From contig NZ_LR131273.1 in the NCBI RefSeq assembly GCF_900631615.1, positions 1,984,001-2,048,000 of the forward strand: 64,000 bases of DNA. The letters are read 5' to 3'. Below, one piece after another: positions 16,981 through 28,442 of the stretch. The notes under the pieces are model-generated. The model searched no databases and was not told where the DNA came from. It was given only the letters and a program-made list of their open reading frames with translations. Position numbers and translations under genes: made by a program. Origin of the DNA: Tsukamurella paurometabola. GTDB lineage: Bacteria > Actinomycetota > Actinomycetes > Mycobacteriales > Mycobacteriaceae. Positions within the stretch are counted from its first letter, which is position 1. Each line of letters starts with the position of its first letter.

Positions 16981-19935
16981 ATGGCGGCACGTGGGAAGGC
17001 AGCAGGCGGCGACGGGTTGCAGCGCCTGGTGATCGTGGAGTCCCCCGCCAAGGGCAAGAAGATCGGCGACTTCCTCGGCCCGAACTACACGGTCCGGGCG
17101 TCGATGGGCCACATCCGCGACCTCCCGAGCCGCGACAACCCGCTCCCCGAGGCCGACCAGGGCAAGCCCTGGGCCCGCCTCGGCGTCGACGTCGACCACG
17201 ACTTCGAGGCCCACTACGTCACCTCCGCCAGCAAACGCTCCACCGTCTCCGAGCTGAAGTCCCTGCTCAAGCAGGCCGACGAGCTCTACCTCGCGACGGA
17301 TGGTGACCGCGAGGGCGAGGCGATCGCATGGCACCTGCAGGAAGTGCTCAAGCCCAAGGTGCCGGTCAAGCGGATGGTCTTCCACGAGATCACCCAGCAG
17401 GCCATCCAGGCCGCCGCGCAGGAGCCGCGCGAACTCGACATGAACCTCGTCGACGCGCAGGAGACCCGCCGCATCCTCGACCGCCTCTACGGCTACGAGG
17501 TCAGCCCCGTGCTGTGGCGCAAGGTCAACCAGGGCCTCTCCGCCGGCCGCGTCCAGTCCGTGGCGACCCGCATCATCGTCGACCGGGAGCGCGAGCGCAT
17601 CGCCTTCCGTACCGCCGGGTACTGGGACATCGCCGCCCAGCTCGACGCGGGCGCCGAGGCGACCCCGCGCACCTTCGGCGCGCGCCTCGTGACCGTCGAC
17701 GGCGACCGCGTCGCCACCGGCCGCGACTTCGACGCCCAGGGGCAGCTCAAGAAGCCCACCGGCATCACCGTGCTCGACGGTGCCCGGGCGAACGCCCTGG
17801 TGGCAGGCCTGCAGGGCGCCAGCCTGACGGTCACCTCCGTCGAGGAGAAGCCGTACACCCGCAAGCCCTACGCGCCGTTCATGACCTCGACGCTGCAGCA
17901 GGAGGCGAGCCGCAAGCTGCGGTTCAACACCGACCGCACCATGCAGATCGCGCAGCGGCTCTACGAGGGCGGCTACATCACCTACATGCGTACCGACTCG
18001 ACCACGCTGTCGGAGACCGCCATCGCCGCGGCCCGCGACCAGGCGCGGCAGCTGTACGGCGCCGAGTACGTGCACCCGACCCCGCGGCAGTACACCCGCA
18101 AGGTCAAGAACGCGCAGGAGGCGCACGAGGCGATCCGCCCCGCCGGCGAGACCTTCCAGACGCCGGGCGCGCTCGCATCCGTGCTCAACAGCGACGAGTT
18201 CCGGCTCTACGAGCTGATCTGGCAGCGCACCGTCGCGTCGCAGATGGCCGACGTCAAGGGCACCACGCTGAGCCTGCGGATCGGCGGCACCGCGTCGTCG
18301 GGCGAGAACGTCGAGTTCGCCGCGTCGGGCCGCACCATCACCTTCCCCGGCTTCCTCTCCGCCTACGTCGAGACCGTCGACGACCAGGCCGGCGGCGAGG
18401 CCGACGACGCCGAATCGCGGCTCCCGCAGCTCGTCAAGGGCCAGACCGTCACGGCCGCCGAACTGGCCGCCGCCGATCACGTGACCAGCCCGCCCGCGCG
18501 CTACACCGAGGCCTCGCTGGTCAAGACCCTCGAAGAGCTGGGCATCGGCCGACCGTCGACCTACGCGTCGATCATCAAGACCATCCAGGACCGCGGCTAC
18601 GTCGTGAAGAAGGGCAACGCCCTCGTCCCGCAGTGGGTGGCCTTCGCGGTCATCGGGCTGCTCGAGGGCCACTTCGGCGGCCTCGTCGACTACAACTTCA
18701 CGGCCTCGATGGAGGACGATCTCGACGAGATCGCCGGCGGCCGCGAGGGCCGCGTCGACTGGCTCACCCGGTTCTACTTCGGCGACGGCGGGCCCGACGG
18801 CGACGGCGCGGCCGTCTCCGGCGCCGACGGCCCCGGCCCCGACAGCCCCGGCCTCAAGAACCTCGTCGCCGCGAACCTCGACGCCATCGACGCCCGCGCG
18901 GTGAACTCGATCCCCCTCTACACCGACCCCGACGGCAACGTCGTGTACGTGCGCGTGGGCCGCTACGGCCCGTACCTGGAGCGCACCGTCGCACCGAAGG
19001 ACGGCGAGGGGGAACCCCAGGTCCAGCGCGCCAACATCCTGGCGTCGATGACCCCCGACGAACTCACCGAGGAGGTCGCGGAGAAGCTCTTCGCGACCCC
19101 GCAGGACGGCCGCCCGCTGGGCATCGACCCGGCCACGGGCCACGAGATCGTCGCCAAGGAGGGCCGCTTCGGCCCGTACGTCACCGAGATCCTCCCCGAG
19201 CCGGAGAAGGACCCCGAGGCCGAGGACCTGGACGCCGAGGCCGCGAAGCCCAAGACGCGGAAGAAGAAGGCCGACGCGCCGAAGCCGCGCACCGGCTCGC
19301 TGCTCAAGTCCATGGACATCGAGACCGTGACCCTCGAGGACGCGCTCCGACTGCTGTCGCTGCCGCGCGTCGTGGGCGTCGACCCGGAGTCCAAGGAGGA
19401 GATCACCGCCCAGAACGGCCGGTACGGGCCGTACCTGAAGAAGGGCACCGACTCCCGCTCGCTGGCCACCGAGGAGCAGATGTTCACGGTGACCCTCGAG
19501 GAGGCGCTCAAGCTGTACGCGGAGCCCAAGCGACGGGGCCGCGGCGCGGCCGCCGCGCCGCCGCTGCGCGAACTGGGCAACGACCCGGTCTCGGGCAACG
19601 CGATGGTCATCAAGGACGGCCGCTTCGGCCCGTACGTCACCGACGGCGAGACCAACGCCTCGCTGCGCAAGGGCGACGAGGTCGCGACCATCACCGACGA
19701 GCGCGCCTCCGAGCTGCTCGCGGACCGTCGCGCGCGGGGACCGGTGAAGAAGAAGGCCACCAAGAAGGCGGCGGCCAAGAAGGCGCCCGCGAAGAAGGCT
19801 CCGGCGAAGAAGGCCACGGCCAAGAAGGCGGCGGCGAAGAAGACGACCGCGAAGAAGACGGTCGCGAAGAAGACCACCGCCGCGAAGAAGGCCCCCACGA
19901 AGGCCGTCGAGGCGCCCGCGGACGAGACCGTCTGA
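16981..19935 (+). CDS. topA: DNA topoisomerase I (type IA)
   Basis: A 984-residue type IA topoisomerase relaxing negative supercoils. The N-terminal Toprim domain (VIVESPAKGKKI and the DGDREGEAIAWHL acidic triad) is followed by the core with active-site Tyr335 in YITYMRTDS. The C-terminus carries four GRYGPY/GRFGPY-type repeats (around residues 658, 723, 808 and 880), the actinobacterial DNA-binding repeats. There is also a Lys/Ala-rich tail of ~60 residues (KKATKKAAAKKAPAKK-type), as in mycobacterial TopA, where it supports processivity. The ATG has an excellent AGGAGG site 4 nt upstream. Full length for the family. Confidence 0.98.
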   Translation: MAARGKAAGGDGLQRLVIVESPAKGKKIGDFLGPNYTVRASMGHIRDLPSRDNPLPEADQGKPWARLGVDVDHDFEAHYVTSASKRSTVSELKSLLKQADELYLATDGDREGEAIAWHLQEVLKPKVPVKRMVFHEITQQAIQAAAQEPRELDMNLVDAQETRRILDRLYGYEVSPVLWRKVNQGLSAGRVQSVATRIIVDRERERIAFRTAGYWDIAAQLDAGAEATPRTFGARLVTVDGDRVATGRDFDAQGQLKKPTGITVLDGARANALVAGLQGASLTVTSVEEKPYTRKPYAPFMTSTLQQEASRKLRFNTDRTMQIAQRLYEGGYITYMRTDSTTLSETAIAAARDQARQLYGAEYVHPTPRQYTRKVKNAQEAHEAIRPAGETFQTPGALASVLNSDEFRLYELIWQRTVASQMADVKGTTLSLRIGGTASSGENVEFAASGRTITFPGFLSAYVETVDDQAGGEADDAESRLPQLVKGQTVTAAELAAADHVTSPPARYTEASLVKTLEELGIGRPSTYASIIKTIQDRGYVVKKGNALVPQWVAFAVIGLLEGHFGGLVDYNFTASMEDDLDEIAGGREGRVDWLTRFYFGDGGPDGDGAAVSGADGPGPDSPGLKNLVAANLDAIDARAVNSIPLYTDPDGNVVYVRVGRYGPYLERTVAPKDGEGEPQVQRANILASMTPDELTEEVAEKLFATPQDGRPLGIDPATGHEIVAKEGRFGPYVTEILPEPEKDPEAEDLDAEAAKPKTRKKKADAPKPRTGSLLKSMDIETVTLEDALRLLSLPRVVGVDPESKEEITAQNGRYGPYLKKGTDSRSLATEEQMFTVTLEEALKLYAEPKRRGRGAAAAPPLRELGNDPVSGNAMVIKDGRFGPYVTDGETNASLRKGDEVATITDERASELLADRRARGPVKKKATKKAAAKKAPAKKAPAKKATAKKAAAKKTTAKKTVAKKTTAAKKAPTKAVEAPADETV

Positions 19936-21465
19936 TCAGTCGTCGACGGGGCGCGCCAGCCGCGTGAGCTGGCCGCGCCCTCGCAGCTCGATCGCCTCGC
20001 CGAGCACCCACAGGGCCTGCTCGGCGGGCGTCGCGGCCTCGACCGCCCGGCCGGCCGCGAGCAGCGATGACGGCTCCGACTTGGCGATCTCGGTGATGCG
20101 GGCGGCCTCGTTCACCGGATCGCCGATCACGGTGTACTCGAACCGCGCCTTCGCGCCGATGTGCCCGGCAACCACCTGGCCCGCCGAGACGCCGATGCCG
20201 AAGCCGGTGCCGCCGAGCACGTCGCCGAGCTGGATCCGCATCTCCCGCGCCGCCGCCAGCGCGGCGCCGGCGGCGTCCGGGTGGGGCAGCGGGGCGCCGA
20301 AGATGGCCAGCGCCGCGTCGCCCTGGAACTTGTTGACGAAACCGCCGTGCAGGTCGACGAGGTCGACGACCACCTTGAAGAAGTCGTTGAGCAGGTCCAC
20401 GACGGCCGCGGGCTCCTCGGTGACCGCGATCTTCGTCGATCCCACGAGGTCGACGAACAGCACGCTGACCTCGTTGATCTCGCCTCCCAGGTGGGTTCCG
20501 TGTTCGAGAGCCTGCCGCGCGACGTCCTGCCCGACGTACCGGCCGAACATGTCGCGCATCCGCTGCCGCTCGGCCAGGTCGTGCACCATGTCGTTGAAGC
20601 CCGCCTGCAGCAGGCCCAGCTCACTGGAGTCGTAGATCTTCACCGACGCCGTGAAGTCGCCGTCGCGGACCTTGCGCTGCGCGCGGAACAGGTCGCGGAT
20701 CGGATCGCCGATGGACTTCGCGGCGCGGACGGTGCCGAGCAGGCCGGCGGCGAGCGCGACCACCGACAGCAGCAACACCGGGTTGACCAGCGTCGGGGCG
20801 TCCGGGTCGATGACGCCCATCTCCTGCGAGACGATGACCATGATGATGCCGACGATCGGCGTCGCGGTGCCGAGCACCCAGCTGAGCAGGATGCGCGTGG
20901 TCACCGACAGGCCCGCGGACCCCTGCGGCTCCTGCGCCAGCGCGGCGACCGTGATGGGCCGCAGCACCCGCTCGGTCTGCATGTAGCTGAGCGCGCACGT
21001 CGTCGTGGCGCCGAGCAGCACCGTCAGGGCGACGACGACGCGGATGCCGCCCGGCGAGTGGTAGTTGATGACGACGAAGATCGCGCCGCCGATGAGCCAG
21101 AAGATCGCCTGCATGAGCGCCATCCGCAGCGGGATGGCGAGGGCGCGGCGGGAGATGGCCGGGTCGTACGGGGCGCTGCGCCGGTGCCAGCGCAGCACGG
21201 GGAGCACCAGCCGCAGCCCGATGAGCATGCCGAGCACACTCGCGGCCACCAGGTAGGTGATGAAGACCAGCAGGTTGACGCCGCTGATCTCCTGCAGCTG
21301 CACCGACTGCTGCACGGGCAGGGCGAACCGGAGGAAGCCGAAGACGAAGACCGCACCCAGGATGTTCGAGCGCAGGATGTCCAGCGCGAAGATCGGCCAG
21401 GGGGTCTTGGCGAGCCACCGCGCCAGTCGCAGTGCGCGACTGAGTCTGCTCTTCGGTGCTGCCAC
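19936..21465 (-). CDS. Membrane adenylate cyclase, class III (Rv3645-like)
   Basis: A 509-residue protein with six N-terminal transmembrane segments (to about residue 245), a HAMP domain (SIGDPIRDLFRAQRKVRDGDF, ~250-300) and a C-terminal class III cyclase domain (~335-505). Metal-binding Asp residues lie in VLFVDLVGST and in NKFQGDAALAIFG, where Lys also marks an adenylate-type purine pocket. The transition-state Asn/Arg lie in DPVNEAARI. The order topA-cyclase-delta' matches Rv3646c-Rv3645-Rv3644c. GTG start with a GGAG site. The stop abuts the topA stop tail to tail. In M. tuberculosis Rv3645 cAMP influences lipid and cholesterol use; relevance here is inference. Confidence 0.92.
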   Translation of the reverse strand: MAAPKSRLSRALRLARWLAKTPWPIFALDILRSNILGAVFVFGFLRFALPVQQSVQLQEISGVNLLVFITYLVAASVLGMLIGLRLVLPVLRWHRRSAPYDPAISRRALAIPLRMALMQAIFWLIGGAIFVVINYHSPGGIRVVVALTVLLGATTTCALSYMQTERVLRPITVAALAQEPQGSAGLSVTTRILLSWVLGTATPIVGIIMVIVSQEMGVIDPDAPTLVNPVLLLSVVALAAGLLGTVRAAKSIGDPIRDLFRAQRKVRDGDFTASVKIYDSSELGLLQAGFNDMVHDLAERQRMRDMFGRYVGQDVARQALEHGTHLGGEINEVSVLFVDLVGSTKIAVTEEPAAVVDLLNDFFKVVVDLVDLHGGFVNKFQGDAALAIFGAPLPHPDAAGAALAAAREMRIQLGDVLGGTGFGIGVSAGQVVAGHIGAKARFEYTVIGDPVNEAARITEIAKSEPSSLLAAGRAVEAATPAEQALWVLGEAIELRGRGQLTRLARPVDD

Positions 21466-21517
21466 CGCTCCAACTTAGCCTGCGCTCGGCGTCGGACGGG
21501 AGGGCTAGGGTGTGGGG

Positions 21518-22738
21518 GTGAGCTCAGTGTTCGATCGCCTGGTGGGGCAGGAAGCGGTGGTGGCGGGCCTGCGGGCCGCCGCGGCCGCCGCGCGCGAGGT
21601 CGTCGCGAGCGGAGGCACGGTCGCCGATCTGGCCGGATCGTCCATGACCCACGCCTGGTTGTTCACGGGTCCGCCCGGCTCGGGGCGGTCCGTCGCGGCC
21701 CGGGCGCTCGCCGCCGCCCTGCAGTGCGACGATCCCGAGGAGCCCGGCTGCGGCCGCTGCCGCGCCTGCACGACGGTGCTGGCCGGCACCCACGCCGACG
21801 TGCGGTCCATCGCGCCCGACGGCCTCTCCATCGCGGTCAAGCAGATGCGCGAGGTGGTGGCCGACGCGTCGCGCCGGCCGTCCGTCGGGCACTGGCAGAT
21901 CGTGCTCATCGAGGACGCCGACCGGCTCACCGAGCAGGCGGGCAACGCCCTGCTGAAGATGGTCGAGGAGCCGCCGGCCCAGACGATCGTGCTGCTGTGC
22001 GCGCCGACCGTCGACCCGGAGGACATCTCCGTCACGCTGAAGTCCCGGTGCCGGCACGTGCCGCTCGTCACACCCTCGGCGCCCGCGATCGCGGCGGTGC
22101 TGGAGCGGGACGGCATCGACGCCGAGCGCGCGGCCTGGGCGGCGGGCGTCTCCGGCGGGCACGTCGGGCGGGCGAAGCGGCTCGCGACCGACCCGGAGGC
22201 GCAGAAGCAGCGCAAGCAGGCGCTGGGCCTGGCGCGGGCGGCCACCTCCGAGGGCGTGTACGGCGTCGTCGAGCAACTGCTGCGCGACGCGGAGAGCACG
22301 GCCAAGGAGCTCAACGCCGACCTCAACGAGCGCGAGACCGAGGACCTCAAAACGGCGCTCGGGGCCGGCGGCGTGGGCCGCGGCACCGCGGGCGTGATGC
22401 GCGGCTCGGCCGGGCAGCTCAAGGACCTGGAGAAGCGGCAGAAGGCGCGCGGCACCCGCGCCGTGCGCGACGCCCTCGACCGCGCCCTCATCGACCTCGC
22501 CGCGCTGTTCCGCGACGCGCTCGTGCAGGGCACGGGCGCGCAGGTCACGCTGATGCATCCCGACGAGGCGGAGCAGACCCGCCGGCTCGCCGGCTACGCG
22601 CGGCCCGAGGGGCTGCTGCGCTGCGTGGAGTCGGTGCTCGAGTGCCGCGAGGCCATCGACCTCAACGTCAAGCCCGTCGTCGCGCTGGACGCGATGGCCG
22701 CGGGCGTCTCCACCGCGCTGCGGGACCACCGCCGCTGA
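21518..22738 (+). CDS. holB: DNA polymerase III subunit delta' (Rv3644c-like)
   Basis: A 406-residue clamp-loader subunit starting VSSVFDRLVGQEAVV. The P-loop is GPPGSGRS, with Arg in place of the catalytic Lys, as expected for a delta' subunit that does not hydrolyse ATP. The zinc module is CDDPEEPGCGRCRACTTV. The sensor region reads LIEDADRLTEQAGNALLKMVEEPP (landmark), and the sensor I SRC is in LKSRCRHV. Two GTG codons compete (21512 and 21518); the second matches the family N-terminus. It is divergent from the cyclase by ~50 bp. Confidence 0.93.
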   Translation: MSSVFDRLVGQEAVVAGLRAAAAAAREVVASGGTVADLAGSSMTHAWLFTGPPGSGRSVAARALAAALQCDDPEEPGCGRCRACTTVLAGTHADVRSIAPDGLSIAVKQMREVVADASRRPSVGHWQIVLIEDADRLTEQAGNALLKMVEEPPAQTIVLLCAPTVDPEDISVTLKSRCRHVPLVTPSAPAIAAVLERDGIDAERAAWAAGVSGGHVGRAKRLATDPEAQKQRKQALGLARAATSEGVYGVVEQLLRDAESTAKELNADLNERETEDLKTALGAGGVGRGTAGVMRGSAGQLKDLEKRQKARGTRAVRDALDRALIDLAALFRDALVQGTGAQVTLMHPDEAEQTRRLAGYARPEGLLRCVESVLECREAIDLNVKPVVALDAMAAGVSTALRDHRR

Positions 22739-22835
22739 CCCGCCGCGCCGCGCGACAGCGGGGACGCCGCAACGCTGCCGATATCCACCACCGCGACCGG
22801 TAGCCGGCAGCGCTCACGGGTGCCGGCAGCGTTCG

Positions 22836-24473
<1,638 letters not shown>

Positions 24474-24555
24474 CCGCTCCCTCAAACGCAACCGCCCGTC
24501 GGCCGCACCGAGTCAACGGTAGCGGTAGACGGGCGGGCGCGGCGATCGCCGCAGG

Positions 24556-26049
24556 TCAGACGGCGACCTTGGCGTGCTTGCTCGAGCTCAGGCGCAGGCC
24601 GGATTCCTCGCCGAACGAGAGCTCGCTGGTCAGGCGCTTGGCGTCCTCGAAGTAGCTCATGGACATGCGCCAGTCGTCGGCCTCGCCCTGGCGGGGCAGT
24701 TCCTTGAGGGCGCGCTGGACGTAGCCGGCCTCGAAGTCGAGGGCGGGGCGCGTCGCCATGTCGGGATCGGCGACCGCGACGGCGGTGTCCAGGCCCTGTG
24801 CGTCCATCGTCGTGATCAGGCGGGTGACGTACTTCCACAGCATCCCGACCTTGAGCGTCCACGACGAGTTCGTGTAGCCGATGGCGAGCGCGGCGTTCGG
24901 GACGCCGGAGAGCATCGCGCCGCGGTGGATGACAGCGTTGGGGATGTCCACGTCGCGCCCGTCGACCGACAGGGTGACGCCGCCGAGCAGCTTCAGCTTG
25001 AGACCGGTCGCGGTGACGATGATGTCGGCGTCGAGGTGCTCGCCGCTCGCCAGCTCGATGCCGGTCTCGTCGAAGGTGACGATCGTGTCGGTCGCGACGG
25101 ACGCCTTGCCGGAGCGGATGGCCTTGAACAGGTCACCGTCGGGGACGGCGCACAGGCGCTGGTCCCACGGGTTGTACGGCGGGTTGAAGTGCACGTCCAC
25201 CGGGTAGCCCTTGGGGAGGCGCTTGGCGTTCTCGTTGCGGATGATCTTGCGCGCGAGGTCCGGGAAGCGCTGCGCGAAGACGTACACGCCGCGCTGCTGC
25301 CAGATGAACCGCTTGCGGCTGAGGTCGTGGCCGATCTTGTGGCCGAAGACCTTGTGCAGCGTGTTGGTGATCGGGTCCTGCTTGGGCACCGGCATGATGT
25401 ACGTCGGCGTGCGCTGGAGCATGGTGACGTGCGCGGCGGGCTTGTCGCTGGTCAGGAGCGACGGGACCAGGGTCACCGCGGTCGCGCCGGAGCCGATGAC
25501 CACGACCTTCTTGCCGCTGTAGTCCAGGTCCTCGGGCCAGAACTGCGGGTGGATGATCTGACCGGCGAACGTGTCGCGGCCCGGGAACTCGGGCGTGAAG
25601 CCCTGCTCGTAGTCGTAGTAGCCGCTGCCGAAGAGCACCCAGTTCGCGGTGAGTGCGATCCGCTCGCCGGCGTGGTCGACCTGCACGGTCCAGCGGCCGT
25701 CCTCGCTCGACCAGTCGGCCGAGACCACCCGGTGGTCGTAACGCACCTTGTCGACGAGGTCGTTCTCGACCATCGTCTCCTGCAGGTAGTCGAGGATCTT
25801 GTGCGCGTCGGCGATGGAGTCCTTGGACTCCCACGGCTTGAACTCGTAGCCGAACGTGTGCAGGTCGGAGTCGGAGCGGATGCCGGGGTACTTGAACAGG
25901 TCCCACGTGCCGCCGAAGGTCGAGCGGCCCTCGAGGATCGCGAAGGACTTTCCGGGCAGCTCGGTGGTGATGTAGTGGCCGGCGCCGATGCCGGAGATGC
26001 CGGCACCGATGACGATGATGTCGAGGTGCTCGGGGGTGGTGCTCGTCAT
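24556..26049 (-). CDS. EthA-like FAD-containing Baeyer-Villiger monooxygenase
   Basis: A 497-residue flavoprotein monooxygenase. The FAD Rossmann motif is GAGISGIGAG near residue 16, followed by the FGGTWDLFKYPGIRSDSDLHTFG signature (landmark) of class B monooxygenases. The NADPH Rossmann motif is VIGSGATAVTLVP, and the HPQFWPEDLDY segment precedes it. Overall it closely resembles M. tuberculosis EthA (Rv3854c, 489 aa), including the C-terminal YTNSSWTLK region. It would insert oxygen into ketones or oxidise thioamides. It is preceded on the same strand by a PucR-type regulator, not by an EthR-like TetR gene, so control differs from the mycobacterial locus. Confidence 0.88.
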   Translation of the reverse strand: MTSTTPEHLDIIVIGAGISGIGAGHYITTELPGKSFAILEGRSTFGGTWDLFKYPGIRSDSDLHTFGYEFKPWESKDSIADAHKILDYLQETMVENDLVDKVRYDHRVVSADWSSEDGRWTVQVDHAGERIALTANWVLFGSGYYDYEQGFTPEFPGRDTFAGQIIHPQFWPEDLDYSGKKVVVIGSGATAVTLVPSLLTSDKPAAHVTMLQRTPTYIMPVPKQDPITNTLHKVFGHKIGHDLSRKRFIWQQRGVYVFAQRFPDLARKIIRNENAKRLPKGYPVDVHFNPPYNPWDQRLCAVPDGDLFKAIRSGKASVATDTIVTFDETGIELASGEHLDADIIVTATGLKLKLLGGVTLSVDGRDVDIPNAVIHRGAMLSGVPNAALAIGYTNSSWTLKVGMLWKYVTRLITTMDAQGLDTAVAVADPDMATRPALDFEAGYVQRALKELPRQGEADDWRMSMSYFEDAKRLTSELSFGEESGLRLSSSKHAKVAV

Positions 26050-26167
26050 GCTTGTCTCTCCTGGTCCGAGGGCTCAGTGATAGAACCGATGACTTACTCT
26101 CTCGCTCGGAGGGCCCTCGCGGCCAGCGCAGAATGCACCCGGATGGCGCCCGCTCTGGTGCAGATCG

Positions 26168-27403
26168 TCACGCGTCCCCGAGCCAGCGCAGCACGTCGAG
26201 CGCGACGGCCACGCCGGTGGGATTGTCCGCGAGGGGACGGGGCAGCAGCTCGTCGGCCCTGGTGAGACGGCGGATCACGGTGTTGCGGTGGGTGTACAGG
26301 CGCTCCGCGGTGCGGGAGGTGTTGAACTGCTCGTCGACGTACGCGGCGACGGTCTCGCGCGTCTCCTGGTCGGCGGTGAGCAACTCGCCCAGGGTGTCGC
26401 GGACGAACTCGTCGGCCTTCCCGGTGTCGCTGGTGACCAGCGAGATCAGGGCGATGTCGTCGTAGCGCGCGACCCGGCGGCGGGTGCGCAGCCGGGCCAT
26501 GAGGCGCTGCGTCGTGCCGGCGTCGAGGTGGCTGCGCCGGAACCCGTCGAGGTCCTCGCCGGGCCGCCCGATCGCGACACGTACCTCGGGGTGGTCGGCC
26601 AGTTCGCGGGCCAGGTCGCCGGAATCGAGCACGACGGTGCCCGGCAGCCACAGCCACAGGGCCGATGCGCTCGCGACGACGGTCAGCGGGCGCGGGGTGC
26701 CGGCGCGCCGGGCCAGCGCGTGGGCCGCGGCGTCGAGGTCGCCGACCGCGCCGGTGGTCCAGACGACGGCCGCGGTGTGCGGCCCGGTGAGCCGGTAGCC
26801 GAGTTGTTGCTCGGCGCGGGGCCGGGTGATCGGGGCGCCCTCGAGGATCAGCGACACCGCGGCCAGACGGTCCGCGTTCGTCCCGGTGGTCAGTTGCTCG
26901 CGTTCGCCGGCCATGCGGAGCGTGATGGCGTCGATGGTGTCGTCGACGTACGTCGACATCGACGCCCACGTGACCGCGAGGAGTTCCCGCAGTTCAGCGG
27001 GGTCGTCGGTGAGTTCGAAGCAGACGTTCATCCACAGCGTCCAGGCGGTGTTGAGGCCCTTGCGGTACGTGTCGATGCCGTGCAGGTCCAGGCCCCGTCG
27101 GACCAGGTCCCGGGCGACGGCGAGGGCGTCGGCGGAGTCGATGTTGGGCGGCACCCGGCGGCCCGGATGGGCGAGGTTGTGGGTCGCCCAGTGCAGCATG
27201 ACGGCGGTGTCGGAGTTGCGGACCAGTTCCGCGAGGGTCGGGTCCGCGGCGATCGGGGAGAGGATGATCCCGGTCAGCGTGGCGTCCTGCAGCGCGGTCA
27301 CCCACTCCTCGGGGGCGTTGCTCGCGAACTCCGCGGCGCGGCGGATCAGCTCCTTCACCCGGTCCGAGGGGTCGGGCCAGCTCTGCTCCGTCGGCGCACC
27401 CAT
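26168..27403 (-). CDS. PucR/CdaR-family transcriptional regulator
   Basis: A 411-residue protein with the architecture of PucR-type regulators: an N-terminal helical sensory region (~1-160), a degenerate GGDEF-like central domain (~170-290) and a C-terminal HTH_30 domain reading VAAYVDEQFNTSRTAERLYTHRNTVIRRL (landmark, residues ~345-375). The recognition helix in YTHRNTVIRRL is typical. It lies 118 bp upstream of the EthA-like gene on the same strand, so it is the natural candidate regulator of that monooxygenase. The inducer is unknown. Confidence 0.88.
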   Translation of the reverse strand: MGAPTEQSWPDPSDRVKELIRRAAEFASNAPEEWVTALQDATLTGIILSPIAADPTLAELVRNSDTAVMLHWATHNLAHPGRRVPPNIDSADALAVARDLVRRGLDLHGIDTYRKGLNTAWTLWMNVCFELTDDPAELRELLAVTWASMSTYVDDTIDAITLRMAGEREQLTTGTNADRLAAVSLILEGAPITRPRAEQQLGYRLTGPHTAAVVWTTGAVGDLDAAAHALARRAGTPRPLTVVASASALWLWLPGTVVLDSGDLARELADHPEVRVAIGRPGEDLDGFRRSHLDAGTTQRLMARLRTRRRVARYDDIALISLVTSDTGKADEFVRDTLGELLTADQETRETVAAYVDEQFNTSRTAERLYTHRNTVIRRLTRADELLPRPLADNPTGVAVALDVLRWLGDA

Positions 27404-27446
27404 GAGTGGAACCCTACTGACCCGAGTGCCGAACTAGGGTGTGCGC

Positions 27447-28412
27447 GTGACGGGAGAGCGGACGGCGGCCGGCTGGGCGGAGGCGCATCAGGTCCCGCTG
27501 TACGTCGCCGGACTGGTTCTCGGGGCGGTCCTCGGGCTCGCCGTCCCGACGGTGGCGGGTCCCGCCGAGGCCGTCATCAACCCGGTGCTCGCGCTCCTGT
27601 TGTACGCGACGTTCCTCGGCATCCCGTTCGCGCGGATGGGGGACGCGCTGCGGGACGTGCGCTTCCTCGGCGCCGTGCTGGCGGTGAACTTCGTCGCGGT
27701 GCCGGTCGTGGTGTTCGGACTGTCGCGGCTCGTCGCGCACGATCGGGTGCTGCTCGTGGGGGTGCTGTTCGTGCTGCTCACGCCGTGCGTCGACTACGTG
27801 ATCGTGTTCAGCGGCCTCGCGGGCGGCGCGCGGGACCGGCTGCTCGCCGCCGCGCCGCTGCTCATGCTGGTGCAGATGGTGCTGCTGCCGCTGTACCTGT
27901 GGCTGTTCGTCGGGGCCGACGTGGTGCGGACCGTCGAGTACGGGCCGTTCGCGGAGGCGTTCGGGTGGGTGATCGTGGTGCCGCTGCTGCTCGCGGGGGT
28001 GACGCAGTGGGCGGCGGCCCGGACCCGATGGGGCGCTGCGCTGGCAGCGGGAGTGGCCGGCGCGATGGTGCCGATCATGGTGCTCACGCTCGCGGTGGTC
28101 GTCGCCTCGCAGATCGCGGGCGTGCGCGACCAGCTCGCGTCGCTGCTGCTCACGGTCCCGGTGTACGTGCTGTTCGCGGCGGTGATGACGCCCGTCGGCG
28201 CGGCCGCGGGCCGACTCGCCGGCCTGGACGTGCCGAGCCGGCGGAGCGTGGTGTTCAGCGGCGTCACGCGGAACTCGCTGGTGATCCTCCCGCTCGTGCT
28301 CGCCCTGCCCTCTGCCTACGCGCTGGCGCCGCTGGTGGTGGTCACCCAGACCCTCGTCGAGCTGGTGGTCATGGTCCTGTTCGTCCGTCTGATCCCGCGC
28401 CTGATCCGCTAG
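27447..28412 (+). CDS. SBF/ArsB-ACR3-like membrane transporter
   Basis: About 321 residues with roughly ten hydrophobic segments. The motif LLTPCVDYVIVFSGLAGG resembles the Cys-containing NPCTDWxxxFTxLA element of ACR3/arsenic-resistance proteins in the bile acid:sodium symporter superfamily. The later segment FSGVTRNSLVILPLVLALP matches the second conserved half-repeat. Two GTG starts exist (27441, 27447); the second is better spaced from the AGGG site. No arsR or arsC lies nearby, so arsenite export is only one possibility. It is divergent from the PucR gene. Confidence 0.75.
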   Translation: MTGERTAAGWAEAHQVPLYVAGLVLGAVLGLAVPTVAGPAEAVINPVLALLLYATFLGIPFARMGDALRDVRFLGAVLAVNFVAVPVVVFGLSRLVAHDRVLLVGVLFVLLTPCVDYVIVFSGLAGGARDRLLAAAPLLMLVQMVLLPLYLWLFVGADVVRTVEYGPFAEAFGWVIVVPLLLAGVTQWAAARTRWGAALAAGVAGAMVPIMVLTLAVVVASQIAGVRDQLASLLLTVPVYVLFAAVMTPVGAAAGRLAGLDVPSRRSVVFSGVTRNSLVILPLVLALPSAYALAPLVVVTQTLVELVVMVLFVRLIPRLIR

Positions 28413-28442
28413 TCGCGGTTCGCCCATCGCTATTCTGACGTG

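Noticed and set aside
16969-19143. A 724-codon open frame antisense to topA
   Set aside because: It lies on the complementary strand of an unmistakable topoisomerase and has no domain-like order.
19740-19910. Lys/Ala repeat at the end of topA considered as a separate simple repeat or histone-like gene
   Set aside because: It is in frame with topA and is the usual basic tail of actinobacterial topoisomerase I.
20161-22803. An 880-codon open frame spanning the cyclase and holB
   Set aside because: Antisense to the cyclase and out of frame with holB; low-complexity His/Arg/Gln content.
26050-26167. EthR-like operator upstream of the EthA-like gene
   Set aside because: No convincing inverted repeat is present, and the neighbouring regulator is PucR-type, not TetR-type.
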